Below are positions 22,385 through 34,877 of a DNA stretch of 64,000 nt, piece after piece. Position 1 is the first letter of the stretch, and the number at the start of each line of letters is the position of its first letter. This DNA is from Lineus longissimus (taxonomy: Eukaryota > Nemertea > Pilidiophora > Heteronemertea > Lineidae), in NCBI RefSeq assembly GCF_910592395.1, contig NC_088317.1, positions 10,356,001 through 10,420,000 of the forward strand, written 5' to 3'. The position numbers were made by a program, and so were the translations under genes. A model generated the notes under the pieces. That model was not told the DNA's origin. It made no database searches and saw only the letters and a list, made by a program, of their open reading frames with translations.

Positions 22385-25039
22385 TTTTTGGCTCACCGTA
22401 GGGGAGTCTATATGATAGCTCCGTGTCTGTTGTCGTCGTCGTCGTCATCGTCGTCCGTTGTATCCTGTGGCACGTTTCTTAACCGCTTGTGCTATGAACC
22501 TGAAACTTTGTATACATCATGCTCAAGGTCATATGTACCCTGACACTGAATTTTGCTGCGGTCTGATTCTTGACTTTGCCAGCAGGGGGCTAAAACCGAA
22601 AGGTTAAAATGTGCAATATCTCATTTATTACTAATTAGTTTTTCGTAAAAATTTTATGGTAGATACTCTTAGCAAGGATACATCACATATGATACAGGTT
22701 TTTGATTTGACGTACTTGTCAAGGTCACAGAGGTCAAATGGCGTAAATTGGCCATTTGAGCGTAACTGGGGCACCTTTCTTAACCACTAAAGCTATGAAC
22801 TTGAAATTTGGTACCCATGACTCCCTACGTCATGTAACCTCGGACACCGAATTTGGTACTCAACTTGGCCACCAGGAGGCCAAAACTAAAATAGGTAAAA
22901 AGTGTAATATCTCGTTTATTAGTTACTTGTTTTTGATGATATTCTTATGGTACACACTCAAAGCAACGATACATCACATGTCATCACACGTTTGCTCAGT
23001 GTTGAGTCTAGAAAGTTGAAACTTGGTGTGTGGATGTCTTATGACAACATGACTTGACACACAAAAAATCATCACCATTTGACCTACTTTCTGGGCTCTA
23101 GATGGCCATCTTAGCCAACCTTATTTTGTCAATATCTCATGAACAGAACACTGATAGCTTGAACCATGACATTTTTAGTGTCAATACTTTTCATGAGACT
23201 ACATCACATAATATACAGGTTTTCGATTTGACCTACTTTTGAAGGTCACAGAGGTCAAACTCTAAAATTTCAGCAAAGGTGGCACGTTTCGTCTTGAATT
23301 GTCTGAGACTCTTCAAATTTGATAATTAGACACCTATTGGGCATCTGTGCATATTAACAAAAACTCAGGTCAGTGTGACCTACTTTTTAGGTGTAAGTGG
23401 GTCAGATCAAAATAAATCGGTGTCGGTCATATTAGATATATCCTGGGATCAAAGTTCGCTTTCTTTACCATGTCGCATTGTTCGACCTTTTGTCATCATC
23501 ATAGTCGCATTTTGCAAACCAAAGGGGCAGATATTTTCCTGCCTTTTCGGTATTTTTGCGCCTTTTCACTACGGAAAAGACGACTGATCATCATCAAACT
23601 CATCATGCACGGCCTATCTTACACACCTAGCGAGATTGGAATAGTCTTCTACTTGAGTTGAAAAGTGCCAATGGAAGCATGCAACGGGAATCAAAACCAC
23701 CACTCACTATGGCTGCAAATGCTAACCATGACCTATAGCCATGTACTGGTCTAGGTAGACGACCTGTGCGTGATATATAATGATTACTAAGTTAAGTATC
23801 ACCTCATCGAAAATGTGACCTTGTTTCCCGTTTGTTACAATCCAGTGCTAGCGCCAATGTTCTATTGATTGATATCGGGGGAACAAGGTTTGAGTGGCGG
23901 GATTATCCATACCAATAAAATGACCAGAAAGTGGCAGTCAATGAATTTGCGTTGCATGCTTGACTACTACGAAGGGTATGGGTGCCTAAATTATCATTTA
24001 TCCGCACAATCTCTCACTTCGCCGCTAGGTTTCTCCACTTGTTCCGTAAGCCATATTTAACCAGTTACCAAGAGTTCTCGGATAGGATAAGATACCCATG
24101 GAGGAATTATACCGTCTTTAGGCCTATAATTCCTCCAAGGGGCGCCCAACAGACCATCTACAGGAGGACGACGATACTCTAACTATGAACTAGGCTTTAA
24201 TCACCCAACCTTGTAGCGTTGCTGTTAGATGACGCAAGCTATCATAATGATGATCAATCAATGGTTGCTGTGCAACACGTGGAACCCACTGGGACTGAAC
24301 ATCGCAACGTACACACAAGATTTTTTGCTCGGCTAATTAAATATGAATCATCCAAGAGAAAATCCTTAACCATTGTGCGACTTGATACTCCCGTTTATTG
24401 CAGTTTTGATCGCATGGATATTAGCTGGTCGCACAGTTAAAAGCAGGTCGCAAAAAGAGCTTTCTTTTCAAATCGCTCGGTGCGAGTATGCGGTTAAACT
24501 CAAGTCGCATTTCAAATTTGGGTCACGTTGAGTCGTGAACTTTGATCCCTGATATCAAGAAACCTTCTCTGTGTGATCTTAAAATGTGCATCATTGATTG
24601 ATATGATCAAGCTTAACCTAGTTTGCAAGGTCAGAAAGGTCAAACTCTAAATTTTCATTGAAGTTGGTATGTTTTACTACTCACAGATTCTTTAAATTTT
24701 ATATGTAGACACCTCTTGGGCATCGGGACTAGTTGACCCAATTTAGGTCAAATGGCATGAATCGTGAGCTAATTTTGACCTTCATGTAGTTTTCAAGTTC
24801 ACAGCGGTCAAACTGAAAAAGTCATTGATAGTGCCACATTTTGTAATATCAAAAAGTCTATTTAACCTCCATGTCTCATTTCATCTACCACTAAATCATT
24901 CCCAGGTGAGCACAATGTCCCAAGGACATTTCATTGTCGACATTGATACTGTACCTGTAGCATTTTTCTTAACCAGCATGAACTTCTAACCACCAAATAT
25001 CTATACGGTGAGCACAATGGCCCCTGGCCTTTTCATTTT
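22385..25039 (+). mobile_element. Family C tandem-core element, composite with family D
   Basis: The 5' end is TTTTTGGCTCACCGTAGGGGAGTC, followed by (GTC)n at about 22,430-22,456 and two C-type monomers. From about 22,985 the sequence switches to family D-type monomers (CACCTATTGGGCATC, AGGTCA-CAG-AGGTCA near 23,243 and AGGTCA-GAA-AGGTCA near 24,631). A D-type 3' end, AGGTGAGCACAATGTCC and TTTCATT, lies at about 24,904-24,935. The C-type 3' end CGGTGAGCACAATGGCCCCTGGCC plus TTTCATTTT closes at 25,039. A block at 23,640-24,600 without monomers may be a further insertion; it contains a hairpin at about 24,097-24,140. Confidence 0.72.
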
Positions 25040-25269
25040 ATGACACAAATTAAGCAACAAGCAAGAAATAGGAGTGATATAGCCATTGAATAGGCACCAA
25101 ACCATTCTGTTAAACTTGCCCCATATTGTCAAGAGTTTGGTACCTTGCCAGTGCGAGATAAGATGCGGTAGTAATGCTTCCACAGAAGTCTTGGTTTTTT
25201 GTCACCCATAAATCCTACTAATGGATTGTCTAGTTTCTGCCCCTATAAAAAACATGTTCATGTTTTCAG

Positions 25270-25398
25270 GTGACCCAAGACGCCCCTACCCTACAGACAT
25301 TGAGATGCGCCATGGTCTCCTTGGACGACTTAGTGACCTGCCCATCAACAACCAAGGTGTGCAAGCACAGTCATCATTCACAGACCCTGTGCATGCAG
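25270..25398 (+). CDS. MED4: MED4 penultimate exon (Mediator subunit 4)
   Basis: The acceptor TGTTTTCAG (AG 25,268-25,269) and donor GT at 25,399-25,400 bound a 129-bp exon. Codon phase is 1 at both ends: two bases complete a Gly codon, then 42 full codons, then one base. The encoded segment starts GDPRRPYPTDIEMRHGLLG. The GDPRRPYPTD.EMR.GLLG block is a conserved landmark in the C-terminal part of metazoan MED4, after the coiled-coil core. MED4 is a nuclear subunit of the Mediator middle module that bridges transcription factors and RNA polymerase II. Upstream exons coding for the coiled-coil core were not found in the 25 kb to the left. Confidence 0.92.
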
Positions 25399-26278
25399 GT
25401 ACTTGTAGACCCTTGGCGCCACCTGGTAAAAGATACAGAAACTATCAGCATGAGGACATCGTCCCGCTGTTAGATTTTATAGTCACACCACTTTTGTTTG
25501 GGTTGCACTTGTGCTGGTCTCAGTTTAACAGAACTGCAAGCCCATTTATTCTGTCCACAGGGAAGGCATTGTTGTTGTGCTTCTTGGCAGGCACCCAGTT
25601 GCCACTTACCTCGATGTGCAGACAAGATAGAGGTGAACATGAAAATTTGTGGCAGAATTCAAAATACAAAGATTTAGTACATGAACAGCTCGAAATTTGG
25701 TGGCGAGAAATTATTTTTTCAAATCCCAATTTTCAGTGTTGCTGTGTCAAGAGTGCAGAAACACAAATCATGGGGTCACTTAATAATACTGTTACAATGT
25801 AGTTTGTAAGTACGGATTGTGCATGTCCATGTAGCTTGTCAAGGATAACGTGTATTGCAAGCAGAAACCAAACCAGGTAGAACACATCGTGTACATGCAG
25901 TTGAGAATATCCTATGAAGTATGACACTGTTAACTGGGAATTATTTGCAGTTTTGTTAAAATACATCTGGCTTAGATATGGTATTCCTTACATATTTGTT
26001 ATCTGAGACCTGCACGTAATCTAACCCCTAGATTATTGTAGATAGTACATGTACACTCTTGTAGGAAAGTAAAAGGACAAGAGACACTTCTGGCTAATAA
26101 ACAAAGCAATAAACGATCCTACTTTGGAATAGAGTAATATGAAATTATCACAATTTCAAAATGTCAACAAAAGTCAAATTTATCTTGAAATTTTAACATC
26201 CACTTCAGAAATGTTTTATAACTGGTCTATTTTTGCAAAGACGTTCTGCCAAAAAATTAAATTGGAATCTCCTTTGGA

Positions 26279-26321
26279 TTTTTGGCTCACCGTAAGGGGA
26301 GTCTATACGATAGCGCTGTGT

Positions 26322-26385
<64 letters not shown>

Positions 26386-28024
26386 ATCCTAACAGTGGCA
26401 CGTTTCTTAACTGCTAGGGCTATGAACTTGAAACTTTGTACACAGAATGCCCTAGGTCAGCTGACCTCTGACACTGATTTTCGGTCCGATCTGATTCTCT
26501 GTTTGGCCACCAGGGGGCCAAATGTCGATATCTAAAAAGTGTGATATCTCGCTTATTAGTGACTTGTTTTCGATAAAACTTTTGTTGTAGGTACTCATAG
26601 CAAATATACATTTTATATTATACGGGTTTTTAATTTGACCTTGTTTTCAAGGTCGCAGAGGTCATATGGCGTAAATTGGCCATTAGAGTGTAAACTATGG
26701 CACGTTTCTTAACCACTAAAGCTATGAACTTAAAACTTGGTACATATAACCCCCTATATCACATAGCCTCCGGTGCTGAATTTTGGTTCGATCTGATTCC
26801 TAACTTTGCCACCAGGGGGCCAAAAGTGGAAATCTAAAAAGTGTGATATCTCGCTTATAAGTGACTTGTTTTCGATAAAACTTTTGTTGTAGGTACTCAT
26901 AGCAAATATACATTTTGTATTATACGGGTTTTCAATTTGACCTACTTTTCAAGGTCACAGAGGTCATATGGCGTAAATTGGCCATTAGAGTGTAAACTAT
27001 GGCACGTTTCTTAACCACTAAAGCTATGAACTTGAAACTTGGTACATATAACCCCCTATATCACATAGCCTCTGGCGCTGAATTTTGGTTCGATCTGATT
27101 CCTAACTTTGCCACCAGGGGGCCAAAAGTGGAAATCTAAAAAGTGTGATATCTCACTTATAAGTGACTTGTTTTCGATAAAATTCTTATGGTAGGTACTG
27201 TTTGGAAGAATACATCACATATTTTACGGGTTTTCAATTTGATCTACTTTTCAAGGTCACAGAAGTCATATGGCGTAAATTGGCTGTTAGAGTGTAAACT
27301 ATGGCACGTTTCTTAACCAGTAAAGCTATGAACTTGAAACTTGGTGCATATAACCCCCTACATCAGATAACGTCTGATGTCGAATTTTGGCCTGATCTGA
27401 TTCTTTATTCGGCCACCAGGGGGCCATAACGGAAAAAGGAAGAAGTGCAATATCTTGCCTATTTGAGTGAATTGTTTTCGATAAAATTTTATGGCAGGGA
27501 CTCCTAGCAAGGATACATCACATTTCCTATGATTTTTGGATTTGACCTCCTTTTCTAGGTCACAGAGGTCAAATGGCGTAAATTGACCGTTCGAGTGTAA
27601 CTATGGCACGTTTCTTAACTGCTAAAGCTATGAACTTGAAAGTTGGTACATGTAACCCCCTACATCAGATAATCTCTGACACCGAATTTTGGCCTGATCT
27701 GATTCTTGATTTGGCCACCAGGGGGTCAAAACTGAAAAAGTAGGACGTGCAATATCTCGCTTATTAATGACTTTTTTTCGATGAATTTTTTATTGCAGGG
27801 ACTCTTAGCAATCACACGATATTGATCTTGTTGATGTCATAGACAATTATTGGTTGGATCATAAACTTATATATACTGCCCTGTCTTATTACTTGACATC
27901 AATACACATCTAAAAAAAGTCTTCATGCCTGATTGTGTTCACCATATTCACCTCTAAACTAAGCATGATCCTGCCTAATAAAAGATGTATACGGTGAGCA
28001 CAATGGCCCCTGGCCGTTTCATTT
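26279..28024 (+). mobile_element. Family C tandem-core element, near complete
   Basis: The 5' end is TTTTTGGCTCACCGTAAGGGGAG, with GTCTATACGATAGCG and a long (GTC)n tract (about 26,320-26,386). Five monomers of about 300 bp follow. Each has GGCACGTTTCTTAAC, AGCTATGAACTTGAAACTTGGTA-like sequence, a CCACCAGGGGGC box (26,507-26,518 and repeats near 26,810, 27,111, 27,413, 27,716), GATATCTCGCTTAT, and AGGTCA-CAG-AGGTCA or a near variant. The 3' end is ACGGTGAGCACAATGG, the GGCC hairpin and GTTTCATTT. This is the cleanest example of family C in the window. Confidence 0.88.
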
Positions 28025-29395
28025 ACCAAAGAATTCTCGTGAGATGAAGTATGAAGACATCGTGCAAGGCGTAACTTTTGAAGGGGCTTTCTACACATCA
28101 GCACTTAGTGTAATCGCAGAATATCCTATGAAGTATGACTAATTGCATCCAGCTGGTTTGTGCAGTAATTCTTTTGAACATTTTTAGCTCAGCTGACAAA
28201 GTCAGCGGAGCTAGTAGTATAGCTGTTCAAATGGTGTCCGTCCTGCAATCCATCCATCTAGGGACCCATCTGTGGACAAAATTGGACATTTCTGACCGGG
28301 AAGGCCTAGCCACTTCGTTGACGGTGCTAAATTAGGAGTTGCCCAAGGTGAACTCAAAAAACGAAAAATCGGCGCGATCCGACCTGTATTAAGAGAATGA
28401 GGTCATTTCGCGTTTAGATTTCTTTCCCTTTTTACCTCGGTCCACAGAGCAAATATTGTTTTCAAATGTGGCTGAATATTTTTAAATATTTTTTCATTTT
28501 TTACTTTTAATGGAATTAATATAGTTTTCACCGCCAGTTGGCGCTGCAGACACATTGCCTGAATTTTGGCGATTTCAAATTTGGCGGTGGCTTAACTTTT
28601 TTGCAAGCAGTGCCGCTGATTGGCCGATCGATAGAAGAGATGCCACCATTTAAAAATGGCGGTAGTCGCTGCTTCAATGAAGGTGAGTGAACTTTCTCAT
28701 GTTCAATCGGTTGATACTCTTTTAATCAACATGACCATGTACCTGAAATTTGTTTAGGTACTGAAAAGAGTCTATATAATTCAGATTTATCAATAGTTTT
28801 TTATAATATTCCGGAAATTTTGTGCACAAATCAGCGGAAGTTGGTGCTCGTCTCATGTCATTTTAGAGCGAGAAATTTGTTTCCGTCGATCTCTACCACT
28901 GAAAAATCGCTTGCATAGCTTCGAATTTTTGTGAAAATAAGTATCTGAACTTGGTTTCAAATAGTCTAGAGAGTTACCTTTGTGGTGATACATATGGTAT
29001 GTGATAAATATTTGTGGAATTTGTGAAATTCGGTTTTCAAACGTGCCGATGATGCAAGCGATCTCGCGTGAATTTTGCAAGTCCTGATATGTCGACCGGG
29101 TGTCAAAAATCACTCGCCTAAATTCAATTCAAAGATCGAAAATGACATCTGAACTTAGTTTCAAATAGCCTACGCAATTATCATTTCGGTGATATATAAT
29201 GCATGCATGTAATAATTGATTAATCTGCCTAAAACGCGCAATTAAAACGGCGAAAGATCGTGATAAACACTCTGGTGGCGGTCGCACTAAATAACGACCG
29301 GTAGGGCCCGGCGTGTGGCGGAGAAAAAAAGGTAGCGCCCGGAGGTTGAAACGGGATTTTTATGCACTTTTAACTGTATATATATGTTGTTTAGA

Positions 29396-30966
29396 TTAAG
29401 GAATTGAACCCGAGGCGGAGGACCTTGGTTGAGTTACCAAGACACTCGAGGGTGGAGCTAAAATACAGTCCAAACCCGAGCCGACAGGCGAGGGTTTGGA
29501 CGAAATTTTAGCTCCACCCGAGAGTGTCTTGGTAACTCAACCAAGGTCCGAAGCCGAGGGTTCAATTTCTATTCTAAAATACCTCAAACTTAAAAAGATA
29601 GGCCACGAAATAACTTGAATATGTGCGAATTTGGCAAATTCCATCCATCGCCTGCCCGGAGCGCCGGTAGCGCCGTTGTTTACATTATGTTACGGCAGCC
29701 CGTATAGGAAGTCCGGATCGGCTCGCTCAAGTGACGCTAAAATCCGCGCAAATGGGCTATTTGGAGCGTTTTTCTCAGCAAATATGTGTAGTGCTCATTA
29801 AAAAACTTAGGGTGGTTGATGCTTCCTTGGCTGATTTGTGTTTGAAGCAGTGTTTTGAGAGCCTCAAACTTCTGAAGTGAGCTGTGTGCATGGTTCCACA
29901 TTTTAGTGCAACCCGAGGGAACTTTGGTAGAGCATCTTGGTTGCGTGTCCAAAACACTCCACTCTCAGAACGAGGCTTATGCATTTTCCATTTAAAAGTT
30001 GACTTTACGGTACCAAGGTATTTTAGAATGTATTTCTAACAGTTCTGTAACTTTTATGACCAAGCTTGCACCCAAAGTTGGTAAAATTGATGCTTGTTTA
30101 TGGACTGCGCTAGCGACCGGAGAATTCGCCGTCGGCCATTTTGGGACGGTCAACAAATCTCTCCATTTACGTTTGTTTACAATTATTTTGAAAGTCACAT
30201 TAGGCCTATGACATCGTAGTATGAATTCCACTGCAGTTTCCTTACGCAGCAATGCTCATGTTTTTGGTTGGCAATTCTAAAATACCTTGGTACCGTAAAG
30301 TCAACTTTTAAATGGAAAATGCATAAGCCTCGTTCTGAGAGCGGAGTGTTTTGGACACGCAACCAAGATGCTCTACCAAAGTTCCCTCGGGTTGCACTAA
30401 AATGTGGAACCATGCACACGTCACGTCAATGGAATTTCGGCTCACTTCAGAAGTTTGAGGCTATCAAAACACTGCTTCAAACACAAATCAGTCAAGGAAG
30501 CATCAACCACTCTAAGTTTTTTAATGAGCACTACACATATTTGCCGAGAAAAACGCTCCAAATAGCCCATTTGCGCGGATTTTAGCATCACTTGAGCGAG
30601 CCGATGTGGACTTCCTATGCGCGCTGTACAAAATGTACATGTCTCATTTTCTGTAACGTTGCCGTAACATAATGTAAACAATGGCGCTACCGGCGCTCCG
30701 GCCGGGCCGGCGATGGATGGAATTGGCCAAATTCGCACATATTCAAGTTATTTTCGTGGCCTATCTTTTTAAGTTTGAGGTATTTTAGAATAGAAATTGA
30801 ACCCTCGGCTTCGGACCTTGGTTGAGTTACCAAGACACTCTCGGGTGGAGCTAAAATTTCGTCCAAACCCTCGCCTGTCGGCTCGGGTTTGGACTGTATT
30901 TTAGCTCCACCCTCGAGTGTCTTGGTAACTCAACCAAGGTCCTCCGCCTCGGGTTCAATTCCTTAA
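29396..30966. repeat. 1.57-kb nested foldback inside copy 3
   Basis: A large inverted repeat pairs 29,396-30,028 with about 30,275-30,966. The outer 175 bp of each arm is itself an imperfect palindrome (GAATTGAACCC...GGGTTCAATT with ACTCAACCAAGG inside). The inner part of each arm is a unit bounded by ATTCTAAAATACC and GGTATTTTAGAAT (about 29,571-30,029 and 30,275-30,795). TTAA occurs at both outer edges. The central about 245 bp is homologous to 12,778-13,047 of copy 2, where no arms flank it. A related smaller unit occurs at 38,339-38,522. Confidence 0.8.
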
Positions 30967-31353
30967 CTCAACAGGCCCTCATGATTCATTTGATGGACAC
31001 CTTATTTGATAGTACCTCATCATTAAGTCCACTAGATCCTGTTCTGTTACATGATAGACAATTTTCAAAATGTAGTACACCACTCGCTCACGGCTCACAT
31101 CATGTGGGCACGGTTGGCTGTTGAGTGTTATGGTTCAGTCTGTGAGACTAATTGAAAGAGGTTACACTTTTATTTTGAATTGGAAAACAACCCCCAGGAC
31201 TGACTTTTCACTGAGTGATAAGTGTGCCCTTCGAAGGTTAAGTCTCTTTCTGGATTTGCTTCCATAGATGCCTTGTTCAGGATATCATCTGACCGATGCC
31301 TGATCAAGCACAGACTGTATCCGGTGGTGTACATTTCCCCGTCTATGTCACCC

Positions 31354-31409
31354 TTTTTAGCTCACCTCTTAGCAGAGGTGAGCTTATCCCATACCGTGGC
31401 GTCCGTCGT

Positions 31410-31447
<38 letters not shown>

Positions 31448-32489
31448 CGTCGTCCGTTAGCAGGGCACGTTTCGTAACTGTTAGAGCTATTGAGTTGAAA
31501 CTTGGTACACATGTACCCTTATGTAATGACACCTTGGAGACCAAAGTTCGGTCCGATTCGTTTCATGGTTTGGCCACCAGGGGGCCAAACGTTAAAAGTG
31601 AAAATATGCAATATCTCCCTTAATAGTAGTCGGGAAATTTTGAAAAAAATATGGTAGGTACTTCTAGCAAAGGTGCATCATATATCCTCCGGGTTTTTGA
31701 TTTGACCTCCTTTTCAAGGTCACAGAGGTCAAATGGTGTAAATTGGCCGTTAGGATGTAACAATGGCACGTTTCTAAACTGCAATGACTATTGATACCAA
31801 ATTTGGTACACATTTACCCCTTAGTCAGGTGATCTCAGGGACCGAAGTTTGGTCCAATATGATTCACCACTTGACCACCAGGGGGCAAAATCCAAAAACC
31901 TTAAAAATGTGATTATTCCTTAACTTCTTGCCTGATTGCCACCAATTTGATATCATGGGTACATCTAACCACCATACAGTATATGTCACACAGGTTTTTA
32001 ATTTGACCTTCTTGTCAAGGTCACAGAGGTCAAATGGCGTAAATTCGCCGTCAGGCCGTAACTATGGCACGTTTCTTAACTGCAATGACTATTGATCACA
32101 AATTAAGTACACATGTACCCCTTGGTCAGGTGATCTCAGGTACCGAAGTTTGGTGCGATCTGATTTGCCGTTTGGCCTGCAGGGAGGGGGCCAAATCCTA
32201 AATTCTTCAAAAATGCCATTATTCCTAGTAATGACTTGCCCGATTGGCACCAATTTTATATCATAGGTACATCTAATTCTAACAACCATTCAATGTGTCA
32301 CCCGGGTCTTCTTTGATTTGACCTACTTTTCAAGGTCACAGAGGTCGAATGTACTGTAAATTGGCCATTTTGGGGAAATTGTAATTGCTTGGACCTACAT
32401 CAAACCTAACACTACATGACACAATACCATGCTCTTTATCCATCTTTCCTCCACATGAGGTGAGCACAATGGCCCTGGCCATTTCATTT
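31354..32489 (+). mobile_element. Family B tandem-core element inside copy 3
   Basis: It is nearly identical to the element at 13,590-14,721: the same hairpin start, (GTC)n run (about 31,410-31,452), monomers with CCACCAGGGGGC near 31,577 and AGGTCA-CAG-AGGTCA near 31,717 and 32,017, and the ATGGCC-CT-GGCCAT end. The ATTCAGTCAGTGTTAATTTC segment is on the right of this copy but on the left of the other, so the two insertions are at different sites of the same host sequence. Confidence 0.88.
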
Positions 32490-33699
32490 ATTCAGTCAGT
32501 GTTAATTTCTCTTCTCTTTTTTTACAGATTAACTGTTGTTGGTTATTGCAAGAGGAGTCGTTGGCACATTTCAAGTCCAGGAAAGCACTTGCTGGTACCA
32601 CATTCAGAGTAAGGTGTGCTTACTCGTTTTACTGCTTTCCATTCCTGGAGAGCGTTATCAAATATCTGCCGCAAGGCAACAAATATCTGCCGCAAGGCGC
32701 TTCAATATCTGCCGAAAGGCATCAAATATCTGCCGCACCAATAAAGTTCATTTTGTTAACCAACTCTTTATCTTCTTCGTTGCCTCATAATAACGGTACT
32801 GACACACACTTGACCCTTGCCTTCACCTATCCATTTCAGCTGAGCGCCAGGCCCTTGGGCCTCTTGTTGCATATTATTCTTGCAGATGGCTATTTTCAGT
32901 AAGATATTAACTCCTTTACTGCCAACATCGTAGATCTACATGTATCTTTAGTTAGAGCTAAATTGCCAACATAGTAGACCTATGACCTACGTTATATTGA
33001 TTCTTTACACTGATCTCAGATAGCATGTCATTTGTATAATGATTCTGAGATATTGTCTGCTCAGTTTATTTTACTTTGCACACATTTTGTTCGTTCTGTG
33101 CCATGCACAGGGCAGTCACTCTGTGATTGGAATGACGTTAAAGATATTGAACCACGTGGCTGTACTGCATAATGTGGGAAATACCCCTTTGCCAAGGAGG
33201 GAGTTTTGGTGTCTTCCACTCAATTTCAATGTACTATTGATTCTGGGTTGTAATAAGGGGACTTCAGAGAAGATAATAGAGAGGATAAGAGATCGTTCCG
33301 CTAACACTAACGATAACGATATTTTTAACGTTACCATATCAAATAACGTTTTTCAGGTAAAGAAACAGTTGGCTAAGCTATTTCACCGCAAACGCTATTT
33401 TTTTCCAATTATTACCGTAGGTTTATGTCAAATACAAATGCGAGTTCTTATTTGCGAGCATACAAAAGCGGGTTGCACATCGGTTTAATACACCAGTTTC
33501 GGACCACATTAATCCTGGTACAATCATTTGCCTCAGGAATTTGAAAGCGATGTTCTTTCACTTCTTCATTTTATTTGCCAAAAATGAAAAGGGCAGGTCT
33601 ATTGTCGTCTGTGGTTGTTCGTATATTCAATCTGATTGCCCAGTATGCAATGGTTGTTCCGCTCACCAAATTGACCCAAGGCCTCTGCTATTGAATAAG

Positions 33700-34705
33700 A
33701 TGAACTCGTTGGCATTAGTCGAGGTTCCGGAGGAGTTACTTCTGCTTTACAATGCAGCACGCCGTAGGGACGTATCATTTAATTGCCGAGGAAATGCAGG
33801 AATGTTCAATTTGGATAATCGAACTTATGAACAGTGTCGAAGTGACTTTCGATTTGACAAGGCAGACGTAATCCGCTTGAAGGATGCGCTCAACTTCCCG
33901 CCCTTAATGCGATGCGAAAACGGTACGAGGATAAGGAGGCCATATGTGTGCTTCTCAGAAGGCTGGCGTATCCAAATCACCTTTCCAACTTGACAGAAGT
34001 GTTCGACAGGAGCAAGACGGAACTGAGTAACATATTCAACACGTCGTCGTTTGACAACGTCTTCAACAACTTTCGTGGACTTCTGACAGAGTTGGACCAG
34101 TGGACCAGTGCATGCAGGGGCCATAAGTATGCGTGGCGCCCCACTTGATAGGTGTTGGGGCTTTATAGACGGAACAGTGAGGGCAATCTAACGTCCAATC
34201 TACGACCAAGAGGAAGTCTACAATGGCCATAAACGTTTCCACGGACTAAAATTTCAGTCAGTCGTCATTCCAAACGGTTTAATTGCCAGCCTCTTTGGCC
34301 CAATTGAAGGCAGACGGTACGACTCAGCGGTGAAAGCGAGTTTCTGTAGAATATTCAACGATTGTTTCGTGGGGCGAGAGAAGAATATTACTTATACGGT
34401 GATCCAGCATATCCTCTGAGGCCACAGCTCATGGCTCCCTTTAGAGGCGCAAATTTGACCAACGAACAACAGGAGTTCAACGATCATATGAAATTTCCAC
34501 GCCAAAGTGTCGAGCGGGGATTTGCCAAGATTATCCAATACTGGGTGTTTTTGAAAGAACCAAAAACTGCATCTACAACCGGTAGGAAAATACTACGTGG
34601 TCGAGGCAATTTTAACCAATTGCCATACCTGTCTGTACGGCAGTGTAGGTGGAGCCTATTTCGACCTAAGAGCACCTGTCTAGAGGAGTACCTTAATGGA
34701 CAATA
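33700..34705 (+). pseudogene. Harbinger transposase (DDE nuclease), broken
   Basis: The frame opens at ATG 33,700 with an N-terminal helical region (YNAARRRDVSFNCR). A segment with FRFDKADVIRLKDAL, typical of the helix-turn-helix-like part of PIF-type transposases, follows. A frame change near 33,900 leads to YEDKEAICVLLRRLAYPN. The DDE_Tnp_4 core follows another frame change: WGFIDGT with catalytic Asp at 34,168-34,170, a second Asp in GRRYDSA (about 34,313-34,333), then DPAYP at about 34,400-34,415 and a downstream Glu in SVERGF. A TAA lies about 20 bases after the first Asp. At least three frame changes make it inactive. An AATAAA follows at about 34,752. Confidence 0.83.
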
Positions 34706-34877
34706 AAATGAGCAAAAGGTGTAACAGGCTGTAACATGTGTGATCGAGAAATAAAATAATCAATCAGGGTACGTTCTATATTGTACTTTATTTATTTTTT
34801 ATTGAACGATTACTTTAAAAAAAAGTGAAACAACCATCTACAAAACCATCACGACTCCTGACATATCCTACAATCAG

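Larger units (their letters stand above)
28181..32868 (+). mobile_element. Family A hairpin-ended element, copy 3
   Basis: It has the same 5' hairpin and interior as copy 2 and the same 3' end TTTCAGCTGAGCGCC, AGGCCC-TT-GGGCCT (32,849-32,862) and CTTGTT. Flanks differ from copy 2 on both sides. Compared with copy 2 it contains a 1.57-kb foldback structure (29,396-30,966), carries its family B insert at a position about 30 bp away, and lacks about 0.35 kb of the 3' portion (the equivalent of about 14,985-15,355). Confidence 0.82.

Noticed and set aside
26279-28024. CRISPR-like array in the regularly repeated 300-bp units.
   Set aside because: Units are contiguous long monomers without spacers, in a eukaryotic intron.
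11552-32868. Segmental duplication of the 11.5-15.4 kb region at 28.2-32.9 kb.
   Set aside because: Homology stops exactly at the hairpin-bearing ends and the outer flanks are unrelated, so two transposed copies explain it better.
33039-33488. A 149-codon open frame with a signal-peptide-like start.
   Set aside because: It runs across the Harbinger inverted repeat at 33,277 and has no motif, so it is probably chance.
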